Shown one piece after another: positions 5,683 through 5,910 of a stretch of 5,910 nt of DNA. This DNA is from Prevotella sp. (GTDB lineage Bacteria; Bacteroidota; Bacteroidia; Bacteroidales; Bacteroidaceae). The notes below the pieces were generated by a model. That model saw only the letters and a program-made list of their open reading frames with translations. It did not search any database and had not been told where the DNA came from. The stretch lies in NCBI GenBank assembly GCA_017430675.1, contig JAFRMM010000104.1:1-5910 (forward strand). The letters are read 5' to 3'. The translations under genes were made by a program, and so were the position numbers. Each line of letters starts with the position of its first letter. The first letter of the stretch is position 1.

Positions 5683-5910
5683 TTAGAGCAGACCAAACTG
5701 ATGCAGGAAAATGAACATGATACAGATGGGGCATACGTACTTCACCAGGAAGAGGTAGATATGGAACAGGCCGCCATTATCGAGTGTTCCCCTGTTGGTG
5801 AATTCGTCGCGCACAATCTTATGTGGTACAAACCAACCAATCAGGATACAGGTCAGGAAGCCCACGATAGGCAAGAACAACTGACCCGTGACAAAGTCGA
5901 AGAGGCTGAA
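5683..5910 (-). CDS. Second NSS-family sodium-dependent transporter, C-terminal end only
   Basis: The last 75 residues of another NSS transporter; the frame stays open to the right window edge. It aligns end to end with the C-terminus of the next gene: shared motifs include GWFV, RDEFTN, PICI and FLHQFG, with roughly half of the residues identical by eye. It has two more residues in the loop after RDEFTNxGT. An apparent start at 5880 is only a TTG inside the frame, since homology continues upstream of it (SLFDFVTGQL). The stop TAA is followed at once by the ATG of the other transporter, so the two are a tandem paralogous pair in one operon. Substrate unknown. Confidence 0.93.
   Translation of the reverse strand, partial: FSLFDFVTGQLFLPIVGFLTCILIGWFVPHKIVRDEFTNRGTLDNGGLFHIYLFLVKYVCPICIMFIFLHQFGLL

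Noticed and set aside
5683..5880. A separate 65-residue protein starting with TTG at 5880.
   Set aside because: The frame continues to the window edge, and the upstream residues also match the neighbouring NSS transporter, so this is the end of a longer gene.

Overview
The window is almost entirely coding and every supported gene lies on the minus strand, so it reads from right to left. It most likely comes from the Bacteroidales, probably a Prevotella-like genome. The main sign is the promoter upstream of tatA (TTTG, 19 bases, TATATTTG), which fits the Bacteroidota -33/-7 consensus rather than a sigma-70 promoter. Other signs are the lack of Shine-Dalgarno sequences at most starts and the family types present. 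The genus is an inference from style, not a match to a reference.

Right part (about 3458-5910): the C-terminal end of one sodium-dependent NSS-family transporter, cut by the window edge; a complete second NSS transporter whose ATG directly follows the first one's stop; and a membrane-anchored, ComEA-like protein with three helix-hairpin-helix modules, joined to the second transporter by an ATGA overlap. These three form one tightly coupled transcription unit.

Left part (1-3374): an 83-base gap holding a clear promoter is followed by tatA, tatC (8-base overlap), a 491-residue membrane polyferredoxin and an aldo/keto reductase that runs off the left edge. TatA and TatC form a minimal twin-arginine translocase with no tatB in view. 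Both downstream proteins carry Tat-type signals. The reductase has a textbook SRRSFLK signal ending in a lipobox (LAGC). The polyferredoxin looks like NapH fused to NapG, with the NapG Tat signal (SKRSFLL) kept inside the protein as a fifth, weakly hydrophobic membrane segment. The operon therefore appears to encode a translocase together with two redox cargoes.

A working model, which is inference: the four-helix NapH part takes electrons at the membrane (quinol), or passes them through its cytoplasmic clusters. The exported four-cluster NapG part carries them outside the inner membrane. The Tat-exported lipoprotein reductase is a plausible acceptor or partner enzyme. No substrate can be read from the sequence.

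The intergenic gaps are only 15, 28 and 83 bases, so there is no gene-free stretch over 300 bases. No RNA genes, mobile elements, CRISPR arrays or convincing terminators were seen.
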